Assembly: GCF_016921115.1 (NCBI RefSeq)
Contig: NZ_JAFFZS010000002.1
Span: forward strand, 372,001 to 436,000
Source: Streptomyces actuosus
Lineage (GTDB): Bacteria; Actinomycetota; Actinomycetes; Streptomycetales; Streptomycetaceae
Length of the DNA: 64,000 bases
Direction of reading: 5' to 3'
Shown here piece by piece: positions 1 through 8,774 of the stretch. How positions within the stretch are numbered: the first letter of the stretch is position 1; every line of letters begins with the position of its first letter. The notes beneath the pieces are model-generated. The model saw nothing but the letters and a program-made list of their open reading frames with translations, was not told the DNA's origin and ran no database searches. The translations under genes and the position numbers were made by a program.

Positions 1-408
1 ATCGCCGCGGCCACCCCCCGCGGACTGATCGTCCCGAACATCAAGGACGCCCACGCCAAGACCCTGCCCGAGCTGGCGGACTCCCTGGCGGACCTGGTGT
101 CGACGGCGAAGGAGGGCAAGACGTCCCCCGCCGCCATGCAGGGCGGCACCGTCACCATCACCAACGTCGGCGTCTTCGGCGTCGACACCGGCACGCCGAT
201 CATCAACCCGGGCGAGTCGGCGATCCTGGCGGTCGGCGCGATCAAGCTCCAGCCGTGGGTCCACAAGGGCAGGATCAAGCCCCGTCAGGTCACCACGCTC
301 GCGCTCTCCTTCGACCACCGCCTGGTCGACGGCGAACTCGGCTCGAGGGTACTGGCGGACACGGCGGCGATCCTGGAGCAGCCCAAGCGGCTGATGACCT
401 GGTCGTAA
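1..408 (+). CDS. 2-oxo acid dehydrogenase E2 acyltransferase, C-terminal end (5' truncated by window)
   Basis: The reading frame is open from base 1, so this is the last 135 codons of a longer gene. It encodes the catalytic CoA-dependent acyltransferase domain of a lipoamide E2 subunit, which moves the acyl group from lipoamide to CoA in a pyruvate or branched-chain 2-oxo acid dehydrogenase complex in the cytoplasm. Seen directly: the active-site signature DHRLVDG at 313-333 (consensus DHRxxDG, His being catalytic), the preceding [18 protein letters not shown] trimer-contact segment, and the usual short tail ending in LMTWS. The lipoyl and E1/E3-binding domains lie outside the window. In Streptomyces such a gene usually closes a bkd-type operon. 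Substrate class cannot be decided from this fragment. Confidence 0.93.
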   Translation: MAAATPRGLIVPNIKDAHAKTLPELADSLADLVSTAKEGKTSPAAMQGGTVTITNVGVFGVDTGTPIINPGESAILAVGAIKLQPWVHKGRIKPRQVTTLALSFDHRLVDGELGSRVLADTAAILEQPKRLMTWS

Positions 409-852
409 CCGGCCGAGGCGAGCCGCGCACCCTCTTCCTGGCCGAGGGGCGCGGCTCCCGGGTCCGTGGACCGGGGGCGCCCCCGGGCCGGGGCGCCCGG
501 AGACCGTCGACGACCGCGGTCCCGCCGGGGTGCGACCGCGCGGGACCCGCCACCGCGACTGCGGCGGCAGCAGACCTTCCGGCCCTGTGCGGCGGGCCTC
601 GGCCGCCCCGGCCGGGCGAGGCCGCGATCGCCGCCGTGCCGCGATCGCCGCCGTGCCGCGGGCGCAGCACCGCCTCCACCGACGGGGCGTCGCAGGAGTC
701 CCTGACGTGCTCCACCCGCACATCGTCTCCCGGGGAAGAGAGCCCCCCGACCGTCCAGCACGCCCCGGTGAACCGATCCCGGGTCCGTTCCCGTTCCCGT
801 CCCCGGCGGTTCAGGAGGCTGCGGACGGGGACTGAGGACCGGGCCTGAGTGC
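409..852. other. Intergenic stretch without a convincing gene
   Basis: No frame shows a recognisable protein. Just after the E2 stop there is a run of G/C inverted repeats (about 440-500) that may terminate transcription. It also holds a 17-bp tandem duplication (621-654) and short direct repeats of gttcccgt near 790-800. The position between a core operon and two decayed genes suggests degraded DNA. Confidence 0.5.
621..654. repeat. 17-bp tandem duplication, two copies
   Basis: The unit gccgcgatcgccgccgt occurs twice head to tail with no mismatch, and a third partial copy begins. It lies in non-coding DNA. Confidence 0.85.
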
Positions 853-1410
853 TCATGGCGGGTGATGGCCGGTGCGGTGGCGGCTCGGCGGCGTTCCCCA
901 CTGACGTGTGAAGGCCCGGGAGAATGCCGATACCGAGGTGTAGCCGACGCTCCTGGCCACGGCCGGCAGCGCGTCGGCGGTGTCACGCAGGCGCCGGCCG
1001 GCCAGTTCCAGGCGCCAGCGGGTGAGGTAGGCCAGGGGAGGCTCGCCGACGAGATGCGTGAAGCGCCGGGAGAGCGTGGCGCGGGAGACACCCACCCGCT
1101 GTGCCAGTTCCTCGACGGTCCAGGGGCGGGCCGGGTCCTCGTGCAGGAGGGAGATCGCGGCGGCGACCTGCGGGTCACGCAGGGCCCAGGACCCAGGAGG
1201 CGCCGTGCTCGCCCTGATCTGCGGTCCACCGGCGCAGGATGTGGACGAACAGCACGTCGGTCAGCCGGTCGACGACCGTCCGGGAACCGGGCCGGGGTTC
1301 GGCGAGTTCGGCCGTGAGCCTCCGGAGGGTGTCGGCGAGCTCGCTCCGCTCGGGCACGCCGCCGTCGGCAGCGGGCAGCACCAGCACCGGCGGGAGGGTG
1401 AGCCCCCGTC
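853..1410 (-). pseudogene. AraC-family regulator remnant (frameshifted, 5' end lost)
   Basis: Two adjacent minus-strand frames together spell the second half of a cupin-type AraC regulator. The upstream piece (about 1410-1175) carries the end of the AraC-binding cupin region, PGSRTVVDRLTDVLFVHILR and ASWVLG. The downstream piece (to 853) resumes as LRDPQVAAAISLLHEDPARP, then the two HTH motifs (VSRATLSRRFTHLVGEPPLAY and VGYTSVSAFSRAFTRQWG) and a normal C-terminus. The join near 1178 needs a frameshift: the first frame stops at a TGA where the family normally continues in phase. The N-terminal cupin half is absent. The gene abuts the 5'-truncated metallo-beta-lactamase remnant on the other strand, so one deletion probably removed both starts. 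Non-function is an inference; a sequencing error could explain the frameshift but not the missing start. Confidence 0.75.
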
Positions 1411-1740
1411 CCCACCCCCGGCCACACCGCCGGGTCGGTGTCGGTCCTCACCGAAGCGGGGGACCTCGTCGCGGGAGACCTGATCGCGACACCGCTGCTC
1501 GGACTACTGCCCCACCGGCCCTGGAACCCGCCCTTCCATGACGACCCCCTCGCCGATCTGGCCAGTCTCCGGCGCATGCTCGACCTGGGCCCCGAGCGGC
1601 TGCACCCAGGCCACGGCGGGATCCTGGAGCCCGACCGGGTGCGGCGTCGGGTGGTGAAGGAGCAGCGACGGCTGGAGCGGTCGGAGGCGAAAGGGCGGTT
1701 GCGGGCACGCGTGGACGACGACGTCGCCGGCGATGTCTGA
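1402..1740 (+). pseudogene. Metallo-beta-lactamase-fold hydrolase remnant (5' end lost)
   Basis: The frame opens after a stop at 1399-1401 and immediately reads TPGHTAGSVSVLTEAGDLVAGD, the central zinc-binding motif of MBL-fold hydrolases (the TPGHTxGS histidine and the later GD aspartate). It then continues through LHPGHGGILEPD, with the last metal histidine, to a natural stop. The first half with the HxHxDH motif is missing, so this fragment cannot form the dinuclear metal site. In related genomes an AraC regulator often lies divergent to such a hydrolase. Here the two are fused at their 5' ends near base 1400, which fits a deletion of the shared promoter and both N-termini. Confidence 0.8.
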
Positions 1741-1945
1741 GAGCCCGTCACCACCTCGCGTCCCACCGCCGCCCCTGAAGAGGTCCCCACCGGCACGGTG
1801 CTGTACGGGGTGCTGTGCGGGCCGAGGTCGTGCGGGCGCCAGGGGCGGGGCGCCGTGCGGCGCGCCGAGTGCCGGATCGGGGGCCGCCCCGTCCGGATGA
1901 TGGACGGGGCTCCTCATGCGTACGTGTTGTATCTATCCTGTGGGC

Positions 1946-2608
1946 ATGTCACCCGCCCCACCCGCACCCGTCAAGCAGCCCCCCGCCGCCGACCGCGTCT
2001 ACAGCCACGTCAAACAAGGCGTCCTGGAACGCCGTTACGAAGGCGGCACCCTGCTGACCGAGGGTGAGCTCGCCGAAGCAGTCGGGGTCTCACGGACCCC
2101 GGTGCGCGAGGCGCTGCTGCGGCTGGAGGTGGAAGGGCTGATCAAGCTCTACCCGAAGAAGGGCGCACTGGTCCTGCCCGTCTCCGCACAGGAGATCGCG
2201 GACGTCGTCGAGACCCGGCTGCTCGTCGAGGAGCACGCGGCCCGCAAGGCGGTGCCCGCCTCCGCCGCGCTCGTCGAGCGGCTGGAGCGGCTCCTGACCG
2301 AGCAGCGGGCCCAGGCCGCAGCGGGCGACTTCGCCGCCGCCGCCACCACCGACCGGTGCTTTCACGCCGAGATCGTCCGCAGCGGCGGGAACGAGATCCT
2401 CTCCCGCCTGTACGACCAGCTCCGGGACCGGCAGCTGCGCATGGGCGTCGCCGTCATGCACTCCCACCCCGACCGCATCGCCAAGACCCTGGCCGAGCAC
2501 GCGGAGATCCTCGACGCACTGCGTTCCGGTGACGCGGAGGCGGCCGTGGCCGTCGTCCACCGGCACGTCGGATGGTTCTCCCACCTGGCCCGGGGAGAGG
2601 TGCGATGA
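1946..2608 (+). CDS. GntR-family (FCD) transcriptional regulator
   Basis: A 220-residue DNA-binding repressor/activator of the FadR/FCD branch. Residues about 15-80 form the winged helix-turn-helix, with GVSRTPVREALLRLEVEGLI as the recognition segment. The C-terminal all-helical FCD ligand domain follows, with the ExRLLVEEHAAR helix and a DRCFHAEI metal/ligand motif. ATG 1946 is chosen over an upstream in-frame start at 1916 because the latter adds a Cys-rich leader that does not resemble the family. A tatcct hexamer lies about ten bases before the ATG, so the mRNA may be nearly leaderless. The stop overlaps the start of the MFS gene by four bases (ATGA). The regulator and transporter are therefore translationally coupled, and the transporter's substrate is a likely inducer. 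Confidence 0.9.
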   Translation: MSPAPPAPVKQPPAADRVYSHVKQGVLERRYEGGTLLTEGELAEAVGVSRTPVREALLRLEVEGLIKLYPKKGALVLPVSAQEIADVVETRLLVEEHAARKAVPASAALVERLERLLTEQRAQAAAGDFAAAATTDRCFHAEIVRSGGNEILSRLYDQLRDRQLRMGVAVMHSHPDRIAKTLAEHAEILDALRSGDAEAAVAVVHRHVGWFSHLARGEVR

Positions 2609-3927
2609 CGCCCTCCCCGGCCTCCGCGGCCGGGCTGCGGGGTGATCCGCCCGGCGGGCGGCGCGCGACGGCCGTCTGGGCCGTCGGCGTCTCCGTCTAC
2701 TTCGTCGCCGTCATCTTCCGCACGTCCCTCGGCGTGGCCGGACTCGACGCCGTCGACCGTTTCCACGTCGGCGCCTCGGCGCTGTCCACCTTCTCCATCC
2801 TCCAGCTGCTGGTCTACGCCGGCATGCAGATACCCGTCGGCCTCCTGGTCGACCGGCTCGGCACCAAGAAGGTGCTCACGATGGGGGCGGTGCTCTTCAC
2901 GGCCGGGCAGCTCGGCTTCGCCTTCTCCCCCTCGTACGGCACCGCCCTCGCCTCCCGCGCCCTGCTCGGCTGCGGTGACGCGCTCACCTTCATCAGCGTG
3001 CTGCGGCTGGGCACCCGCTGGTTCCCGGCCCGGCGCGGACCGCTCGTCGCCCAGCTCGCCGGCCTCGTCGGCATGGCGGGCAACCTCGTCTCCACCCTCG
3101 TCCTCTCCCGGTTGCTGCACGGCCTGGGCTGGACCGCGGCGTTCGGCGGGAGCGCGCTGGCCGGAGCCGTGGTGCTGCTCCTCGTGACCCTCTTCCTCAA
3201 GGACCACCCCGAGGGCTTCGAGCCGGAACCGCCGGCGCACCGGGGTGCCGCCTACGTGCGCCGCCAGATCGCCGCCTCCTGGCGTGAGCCGGGCACGCGG
3301 CTGGGGCTGTGGGTGCACTTCACGACCCAGTTCCCGGCGATGGTGTTCCTGCTGCTGTGGGGCCTGCCCTTCCTGGTCGAGGCGCAGGGCCTGACCCGGG
3401 CCACGGCCGGTGAGCTGCTCACCCTGATCGTGCTGTCCAACATGGCCGTCGGCCTCGTCTACGGCCAGATCGTCGCCCGCCACCACGAGGCACGGCTGCC
3501 ACTGGCGCTCGGTACGGTCGGGGCGACGGCCCTGATGTGGGCGGTGACGCTCTCCTACCCCACGCTGGCCTCCGCCGACCGGGCGCCGATGTGGCTGCTG
3601 GTCGTGCTCTGCGCGGTGCTCGGCGCCTGCGGGCCCGCGTCGATGATCGGCTTCGACTTCGCGCGCCCGGCGAACCCGCCGGAGCGGCAGGGCACGGCCT
3701 CCGGCATCACCAACATGGGCGGTTTCGTCGCCTCGATGACCACGCTGTTCGCGATCGGGGTGCTGCTCGACGCGACCGGCGACAACTACACCGTCGCCTT
3801 CTGCGCGCTGTTCGTGCTCCAGGCGGTCGGGGTCAGCCAGATCCTGCGGCTGCGGCGGCGGGCCGCCCGGCGGGAGCGGGAACGGCTGGTCGCCAGCCGG
3901 GTGGAAACGGTGCACGTCCCTGCGTGA
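2605..3927 (+). CDS. MFS transporter
   Basis: A 440-residue integral membrane protein with about twelve hydrophobic helices. It has the MFS signature between TM2 and TM3 (GLLVDRLGTKKVL) and an NNP/OPA-like 'GxRWFPxRRG' stretch (LGTRWFPARRGPLVAQLAG). The start is the ATG of the ATGA overlap with the upstream GntR gene; earlier in-frame codons lie inside that gene. Family knowledge supports proton-driven transport of a small organic solute. Sequence features (RWFPARRG, few N-terminal charges) resemble uptake carriers more than drug pumps, but the substrate is not readable. It probably forms a two-gene autoregulated unit with the GntR protein. Confidence 0.9.
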   Translation: MTPSPASAAGLRGDPPGGRRATAVWAVGVSVYFVAVIFRTSLGVAGLDAVDRFHVGASALSTFSILQLLVYAGMQIPVGLLVDRLGTKKVLTMGAVLFTAGQLGFAFSPSYGTALASRALLGCGDALTFISVLRLGTRWFPARRGPLVAQLAGLVGMAGNLVSTLVLSRLLHGLGWTAAFGGSALAGAVVLLLVTLFLKDHPEGFEPEPPAHRGAAYVRRQIAASWREPGTRLGLWVHFTTQFPAMVFLLLWGLPFLVEAQGLTRATAGELLTLIVLSNMAVGLVYGQIVARHHEARLPLALGTVGATALMWAVTLSYPTLASADRAPMWLLVVLCAVLGACGPASMIGFDFARPANPPERQGTASGITNMGGFVASMTTLFAIGVLLDATGDNYTVAFCALFVLQAVGVSQILRLRRRAARRERERLVASRVETVHVPA

Positions 3928-4313
3928 CGGCGGTCGGTGGCCGACGCCGGCCCGCCGGCAGCCGGCCGGTCCAGGCGGCCGGCCGGTCCAGGCGGCCGGT
4001 GTGCGGTCCCGGGTGGGCGGACCGGGCGAAGCGGTGTGCGGTCCCGGCATCCCGCGACGTCCCGTCCCGGGACGCCGCTGCACGCAGTTCCTGCCGGGGC
4101 GCCGCGGCGCGTCGGCCGCTGTCCGGGGGCACCGGTGCGCGGTGGCCGTGCCCGGCGTCGGCGCCGGCCCGGGGGCGGGGCGCGCGCACCGCCTCACGGA
4201 GCGCCCCCCGCTGCGCCCGCCCACCCGTTCGGTGCCGCTTCCGGTTGCCGGACCGCCCACGGATCGATCGAGGGCTCAGGGCCGCCCACAGCCGTGCGGA
4301 GGCGGCGTGAGCA
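3928..4313. other. Convergent intergenic region with 17-bp tandem repeat
   Basis: This is non-coding DNA between the MFS gene and a gene on the opposite strand. At 3962-4000 the 17-bp unit ccggccggtccaggcgg is repeated twice plus a partial third copy. No protein-like frame was found. Confidence 0.6.
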
Positions 4314-5138
4314 CTACTGCGTCACCGTGAGGTTGCGCAGGATCGCCGACGCCAGGTTCTGGTCGCCCTCCTGCTTCAGCCGGTCCGACACCGCCTCCAC
4401 CGTCACCCGGCCGCAGGCCAGACGGACGAAGGTCTCCCAGTCCAGGGTGAGAGCGGCGGCGGGGCCGAGAGCAGGAGCGGTCTCCAGGGTGCCGCGGCCC
4501 TGGATGTCGATGCGGATGGTGCGCAGGAACTCCACCGGCCCGTGCACGTCGAAGACGACGGCCGAACTGCGGGGAGCCTGCGCGCGCTCGGCGACGACGA
4601 CCGGAAGCGCGTCGAGCAGGACGTCGCGGGCGACGAGCGCGCCCGGGGAGTCGAGATCGCCGGGCCGGCCGAGGGCGGTGCGCAGGTCCTGCTCGTGCAC
4701 CCACACCGCGAAGGCGTGGTTGCGCATGGACTCCGCCAGGGTGAGCTCCGTGCCGAGGGGGCCGCGCACCTTGGTGCCCGGATCCCGGGTCTCGTTCCGC
4801 AGCTGGCGGTTGCGGCGGATGATCGTGTACTCCAGCTCGGACGTCATCTCCGGCGCCGTGTGGTGCCGGCGCACGTCGACCTGCATCTCCGTGTAGCGCT
4901 GGTGGTCGTTGGTCACGTGGAACAGGTCGCGCGGCAGGGTGTGGATGGGACGCGGGTCGCCGAGCATCTCGCAGTCCATGCCGATCACGTGCGACACGAC
5001 GTCGCGCACCGACCAGGCCGGGCACGGGGTACGGCGGTTCCAGTCAGCCTCCGCCAGCGGCTGCACCAGCTCGGATATCGCTTCGATGGAGTGGGTCCAG
5101 GCATCGGCATAGGGCTGGAGAGTGGGATGCAGACTCAC
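4314..5138 (-). CDS. Maleylpyruvate isomerase family, mycothiol-dependent enzyme (MDMPI/DinB-like)
   Basis: A 274-residue cytoplasmic protein of the actinobacterial MDMPI superfamily, four-helix DinB-like bundles that use mycothiol as thiol cofactor. Seen: N-terminal bundle with RTPCPAWSVRDVVSHVIGMD, in which His50 is the first metal ligand; the second ligand cluster NHAFAVWVHEQDLRTALG (His148, Glu149, Asp151); and a C-terminal SCP2-like domain (about 195-270) with LTLDWETFVRLACGR. Length and domain order are normal. It is monocistronic and convergent with the MFS gene; the start ATG at 5138 is the only good one. Reaction and substrate are unknown for most members, and nothing nearby suggests gentisate degradation. 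Confidence 0.88.
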   Translation of the reverse strand: MSLHPTLQPYADAWTHSIEAISELVQPLAEADWNRRTPCPAWSVRDVVSHVIGMDCEMLGDPRPIHTLPRDLFHVTNDHQRYTEMQVDVRRHHTAPEMTSELEYTIIRRNRQLRNETRDPGTKVRGPLGTELTLAESMRNHAFAVWVHEQDLRTALGRPGDLDSPGALVARDVLLDALPVVVAERAQAPRSSAVVFDVHGPVEFLRTIRIDIQGRGTLETAPALGPAAALTLDWETFVRLACGRVTVEAVSDRLKQEGDQNLASAILRNLTVTQ

Positions 5139-5381
5139 GGAACGGGACCCCTCGGCGGTTGGTACACGGGCAGGTTGTGGCGGCGTTGCCAGTGGGAGGT
5201 GGCTGCACTCGTCGGGTGTCTTGAAACTCCCCCCGGCTCTCGGCTTCGCTCAAGCTGGGAGGACCCCCAAGTTACGCTGCTCTGAGGCACCCCGGCAGTG
5301 CTTTCGTGTGACGATCGTAGGCCCGTGAGGACGTCCGTGGGGACGGCCCGGTGGACGGCTCGACGCCAGGACGGTGGTAGT

Positions 5382-6179
5382 GTGCGCGCTTCTCTCATCC
5401 AGATCGCCGTAAGCGAGGACGAATCGGTCGACTCGCGCCGGGAACGCCTCGCCGCACTGGTGCGAGAACAAGCCGGAGCCGCCGACCTGGTCGTCCTTCC
5501 CGAGTTGTGGACCACCGGGGCCTTCTCCTACGAGCGGTTCGGCACCGAGGCCGAGACGCTGGAGGGGCCGACCTGCGAGGCGATGGCCAAGGCCGCGAGC
5601 GACGCGGGCGTGTGGCTGCACGCCGGGTCCGTCCCCGAGCGGGACCCGGAAGGACCGCTGTACAACACGTCCGTCGTCTTCTCTCCCTCCGGTGAGCTCG
5701 CCGCCGCCTACCGCAAGATCCACCGCTTCGGCTTCGACGAGGGCGAGGCCGTGCTGATGGCTGCGGGGCGGGAACTGGTGACCGTCCGTCTGCCCGAGAC
5801 GACCCTGGGCTTGGCGACCTGCTACGATCTCCGTTTCCCCGAGCTCTTCCGCGGCCTCGTCGACGCCGGTGCCGAGACCCTGGTGATCCCGGCAGGCTGG
5901 CCGGAGCGCCGCCGGGCGCACTGGACGCTGCTGGCTCAGGCGCGGGCGGTGGAGAACCAGGCGTTCGTGCTCGCCTGTGGAACGGCCGGGACGCACGCGG
6001 GAGTTCCGCAGGCCGGTCACTCGATCGTGGTCGATCCGTGGGGTGAGGTGCTGGCGGAGGCGGGCCCGGGCGAGGAGGTGCTCCGCGTCTCGTTCGACCC
6101 GGCGAAGGTGGCCGCGACGCGAGACCAGTTCCCCGCGCTGAAGGACCGCGTGCTGGGGCTGGGGACACCGCGCCGGTGA
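5382..6179 (+). CDS. Carbon-nitrogen hydrolase (nitrilase superfamily, Nit/omega-amidase-like)
   Basis: A 265-residue amidase-fold protein starting at GTG 5382 (VRASLIQIAV), placed by the typical beta-strand beginning of the family; longer in-frame starts give a charged, unrelated leader. The complete catalytic triad is visible: Glu41 in VVLPELW, Lys112 in YRKIHRFGF, Cys147 in GLATCYDLRFPELFR. The DLRFPELFR motif and size place it in the Nit/YafV-like branch that hydrolyses small amides such as alpha-keto-glutaramate or deaminated glutathione. In an organism using mycothiol the natural substrate may differ. It is read alone, divergent from the MDMPI gene. Confidence 0.92.
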   Translation: MRASLIQIAVSEDESVDSRRERLAALVREQAGAADLVVLPELWTTGAFSYERFGTEAETLEGPTCEAMAKAASDAGVWLHAGSVPERDPEGPLYNTSVVFSPSGELAAAYRKIHRFGFDEGEAVLMAAGRELVTVRLPETTLGLATCYDLRFPELFRGLVDAGAETLVIPAGWPERRRAHWTLLAQARAVENQAFVLACGTAGTHAGVPQAGHSIVVDPWGEVLAEAGPGEEVLRVSFDPAKVAATRDQFPALKDRVLGLGTPRR

Positions 6180-6372
6180 CCCGCGGCGCCCTGCGACGGG
6201 GACACTCCCCGAGCCGTCGGACACCCCGCGCCCCCGGTGCCGGTCGAGCGGGCCGGGTCGGGTCCACTCCGGTTCGGCAGTGCGTCGAAGGGGCGCGGGG
6301 AACGGCGCGACCGGCCACGACGTCGCCGCGGTCCGCCGCAGACGTCGTACCGCGGCGCGTCCGGCGGAGCGC

Positions 6373-6867
6373 TCAGTCCTCCTCCCGCTCCTTCTCCGCC
6401 AGCTGGATCACGCACACCGCCACCGCGATCAGCAGTGCCGGGTCCGTGTCCTCGCGGACGACGTCGACGCCGTAGGTGTCCCGGACGGTGAGCCAGCGGC
6501 GGGAGACGACGGCGAGGAGTTCCCCGTCGTACTCGACGGCGAACTCGCGGTCGAGGATCTTGCCGCTGACGTCGAGATCGGTGCCGTCGACGAGGGACAC
6601 CCGGTAGTGGTTGCGCAGCAGCGACAGCCGCTTGCGGCGGATCCTCGCCAGCGGTTCGTCGTCCCGCTCGATGACCATGGTGTCGCGCAGGGCGAACAGT
6701 TTCTGCCGGACGTCGACGAGCACCCGCCCGTCCGCGTCCTTCAGCTCGAAGGTGTCCCGAAGCCGCAGGGCCTTGCCGTCGACGAGGAAGACCTTGTCGC
6801 CCCGGTCGTCCTCGATCCAGTAGTCGTCGCCGAAGCCGAGGAGCCGTTCCCGTACGAGGTATCTCAT
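6373..6867 (-). CDS. LURP-one-related family protein
   Basis: A 164-residue beta-barrel protein of the LURP-one/tubby-like C-terminal type. Seen: MRYLVRERLLGFGDDYWIED, repeated strand motifs (GKALRLRDTFEL, LRDTMVIERDDEPLARI, DREFAVEY) and a final hydrophobic helix ALLIAVAVCVIQLAEKE, which in tubby-type folds occupies the barrel core. Its ATG overlaps the stop of the upstream GlxA-type regulator by four bases, so the two are co-translated. Function is unknown; family members are proposed to bind membranes or phosphoinositides. Confidence 0.88.
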   Translation of the reverse strand: MRYLVRERLLGFGDDYWIEDDRGDKVFLVDGKALRLRDTFELKDADGRVLVDVRQKLFALRDTMVIERDDEPLARIRRKRLSLLRNHYRVSLVDGTDLDVSGKILDREFAVEYDGELLAVVSRRWLTVRDTYGVDVVREDTDPALLIAVAVCVIQLAEKEREED

Positions 6868-7847
6868 GGGGTCACCGGTTCCCCGCCGGAGGGTCCGAAA
6901 CGCCGCCGGTAGGCCGACGGACTGAGCCCGGTCTCCTGGCGGAGCCGGGCCCGCAGGTTGGCGGCGGTGCCCAGGCCGCTGCGCGCGGCGACCACGTCCA
7001 GCCTCTTCTCGCCGCGCTCGATGAACCGGCGGGCGAGGTTCACGCGCTCGCCTGTCAGCCACGCGAGCGGCGTCGTCCCGAGCTGCGCGCGGAAACGCCG
7101 GTGGAGGGTGGCCTGGCTGACCCGCGCGCGGGCCGCGAGGTCGGCCACCGTCAGCGGTTCACCGAGCCGCTCCTGCGCCCACGTCAGCACCGGGGCGAGA
7201 GACTCGTCCCTGATGTGCGGCACCGGACGTTCCACGAACTGCCGCTGTCCGCCGTCGCGGTGTGCCGCGAACACCAGACGCCGGGAGACGTGGTTGGCGA
7301 TCTCGGCGCCGTGGTCGCGGCGAACGACGTGGAGGCTGAGGTCGAGCGCGGAGGCGCTGCCCGACGCGGTGAGGATGTCGCCGTCGTCGACGAACAGCAC
7401 GTCCTGGTCGAGGCGCACGCCGGGGAAGCGGGCCCGGAAGGAGTCCGCCCACATCCAGTGGCAGGCCGCCGGGCGCCCGTGCAGCAGCCCGGCCTCCGCG
7501 AGGGTGAACGCGCCGGAGCAGAAGCCGACGAGGCGCGCCCCGCGCGCGTGGGCGCGGCGTACGGCGTCCAGTACGTGCGGGGCCCGCGGGGCGTCGGTGT
7601 CGGGCCGGTTCGGCACGATGAGGGTGTCGGCCTCCTCGGCCGCCCCGAGGTCCGCGACGTCGCTGAGGGTGAAGAACCCGTCCCGCATCCGGGTCCGGGG
7701 CTCGGCGGCGCACAGCCGGAAGTCGTAGAGGTCCCGGCCCAGCTCGGGGCGCGGCAGTCCGAAGACCTCGATGGCGCAGCTCATCTCGAACGGGTTGGAG
7801 TTCTCGTCGACCATCAGCACGACGCGGTGCGAGGATTCTTGCGGCAT
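6864..7847 (-). CDS. GlxA-type AraC-family transcriptional regulator with DJ-1-like sensor domain
   Basis: A 327-residue regulator. Residues 1-190 form a DJ-1/PfpI (class I glutamine amidotransferase-like) domain with GARLVGFCSGAFTLAEAGLL at the nucleophile elbow. Residues about 215-315 carry the AraC double HTH (ARVSQATLHRRFRAQLGTTP and SGLGTAANLRARLRQETGLSP). The start MPQESSHRV at 7847 is preferred over a TTG two codons earlier. The 3' end overlaps the LURP-one gene (ATGA). Divergently, 51 bases away, lies a cupin gene that it may control. A GTGC-N8-GCAC inverted repeat sits at the regulator's 5' edge. Ligand unknown. Confidence 0.92.
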   Translation of the reverse strand: MPQESSHRVVLMVDENSNPFEMSCAIEVFGLPRPELGRDLYDFRLCAAEPRTRMRDGFFTLSDVADLGAAEEADTLIVPNRPDTDAPRAPHVLDAVRRAHARGARLVGFCSGAFTLAEAGLLHGRPAACHWMWADSFRARFPGVRLDQDVLFVDDGDILTASGSASALDLSLHVVRRDHGAEIANHVSRRLVFAAHRDGGQRQFVERPVPHIRDESLAPVLTWAQERLGEPLTVADLAARARVSQATLHRRFRAQLGTTPLAWLTGERVNLARRFIERGEKRLDVVAARSGLGTAANLRARLRQETGLSPSAYRRRFGPSGGEPVTP

Positions 7848-7898
7848 GTGCAATTTCTAGCACTCGTGCGCCAGGACCGCCGCGGCGACCATGGCGTC
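7848..7898. promoter_or_regulatory. Short divergent promoter region with inverted repeat
   Basis: Only 51 bases separate the regulator start from the cupin start. An AT-richer core (caatttctag) is flanked by GTGC at 7848-7851 and GCAC at 7860-7863, a plausible operator for the adjacent regulator. No clear -35/-10 pair can be assigned. Confidence 0.4.
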
Positions 7899-8294
7899 AT
7901 GCGATCCAGCGAACCCGTCTCCCTGCCCGCCGCCCTCGCCTCCTTCACCGAGCAGTGGAGCCCCCGCATCGTCACCGCCGTCAACGACTACGACGTGCGC
8001 GTCGCCAAGGTCGAGGGCGAGCACCTCTGGCACGTCCACGACCACACCGACGAGTTCTTCCTGGTCCTGGCCGGCGAGCTGCACATCGCCCTGCGCGAGG
8101 CAGGCGGCGAGCGCACGGTGGTCCTCCCCAAGGGCTCCGTCTTCACCGTCCCCCGCGGCACCGAGCACAAACCGTACGCGCCCCTGCCCACCGAGATCCT
8201 GCTCCTCGAACCCACCGGGACCCTGACCGTCGGAGACCGCCACGACGACGTACCGGACCACGTGGACGCGACGACGGGACACCCGCTGACCTGA
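7899..8294 (+). CDS. Cupin-domain protein (small, mannose-6-phosphate isomerase-like barrel)
   Basis: A 131-residue single-domain cupin. Motif 1 is HLWHVHDHTDEFFLVLAGEL, with metal ligands His, His and Glu. Motif 2 is LPKGSVFTVPRGTEHKPYAP with the last His. ATG 7899 gives the usual N-terminal helix (SEPVSLPAALASFTEQWSP). The gene is divergent to the GlxA-type regulator and is its most likely target. Such proteins often act as small-molecule binding or dioxygenase-like enzymes, but no reaction can be assigned. Confidence 0.88.
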   Translation: MRSSEPVSLPAALASFTEQWSPRIVTAVNDYDVRVAKVEGEHLWHVHDHTDEFFLVLAGELHIALREAGGERTVVLPKGSVFTVPRGTEHKPYAPLPTEILLLEPTGTLTVGDRHDDVPDHVDATTGHPLT

Positions 8295-8448
8295 CCGCCG
8301 GTGGCGGGCGGGCCCCTCGATCCATGACCCGCTCCGCATCGCGCCGCGTCCGTGAGAAGGGCCCCGGGCCGGCAGGCCCCGGGCCCGGCCCTCTCGGAGC
8401 GGGCCCACCGTCTCGGTGTGGCCGCCGCTCCCGGGACGCGGTGCGGCA

Positions 8449-8691
8449 CTAGAGGCCGTAGCCGCCGGGCGTGTGGTGGTGGTCCCGTTCCCCTTCGACG
8501 ACGGGGGTCGTGGACGGCACCACCACGCGCCGGCGCCGGTAGATGCCGCTGAAGGTCGCCACGCCGATCAGCCCGACGGCCATCAGGATGATGCCGACCA
8601 GGTCGAGATCGACTCCCTCCATGTGCCAGTCGGTCGCGAACGCGAGGATTGCTCCCGCGGCGATGAGAACGATGCACCCGCCGAGGCCCAT
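8449..8691 (-). CDS. Small two-helix membrane protein (DUF6458-like)
   Basis: An 80-residue protein with two hydrophobic helices (GCIVLIAAGAILAFATDW and VGIILMAVGLIGVATFSGIY). They are separated by the acidic loop HMEGVDLDLV and followed by an RRRR positive stop and a His-rich tail (DHHHTPGGYGL). This is the layout of a widespread actinobacterial family of unknown function. The ATG at 8691 is followed at once by MGLGGCIV. It lies downstream of a 163-bp imperfect palindrome. Confidence 0.85.
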   Translation of the reverse strand: MGLGGCIVLIAAGAILAFATDWHMEGVDLDLVGIILMAVGLIGVATFSGIYRRRRVVVPSTTPVVEGERDHHHTPGGYGL

Positions 8692-8774
8692 GAAGGTCGC
8701 CTCCCTGTCCGGTCGTTGTGTGGAATCCGGGTACCCGCCCGGACGACGGACATGCGCCGCAACGGAACTGACCG

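Noticed and set aside
290..901. 203-codon minus-strand frame overlapping the E2 end
   Set aside because: It overlaps the real E2 coding region and the AraC remnant, and the translation is Arg/Pro/Gly-rich noise.
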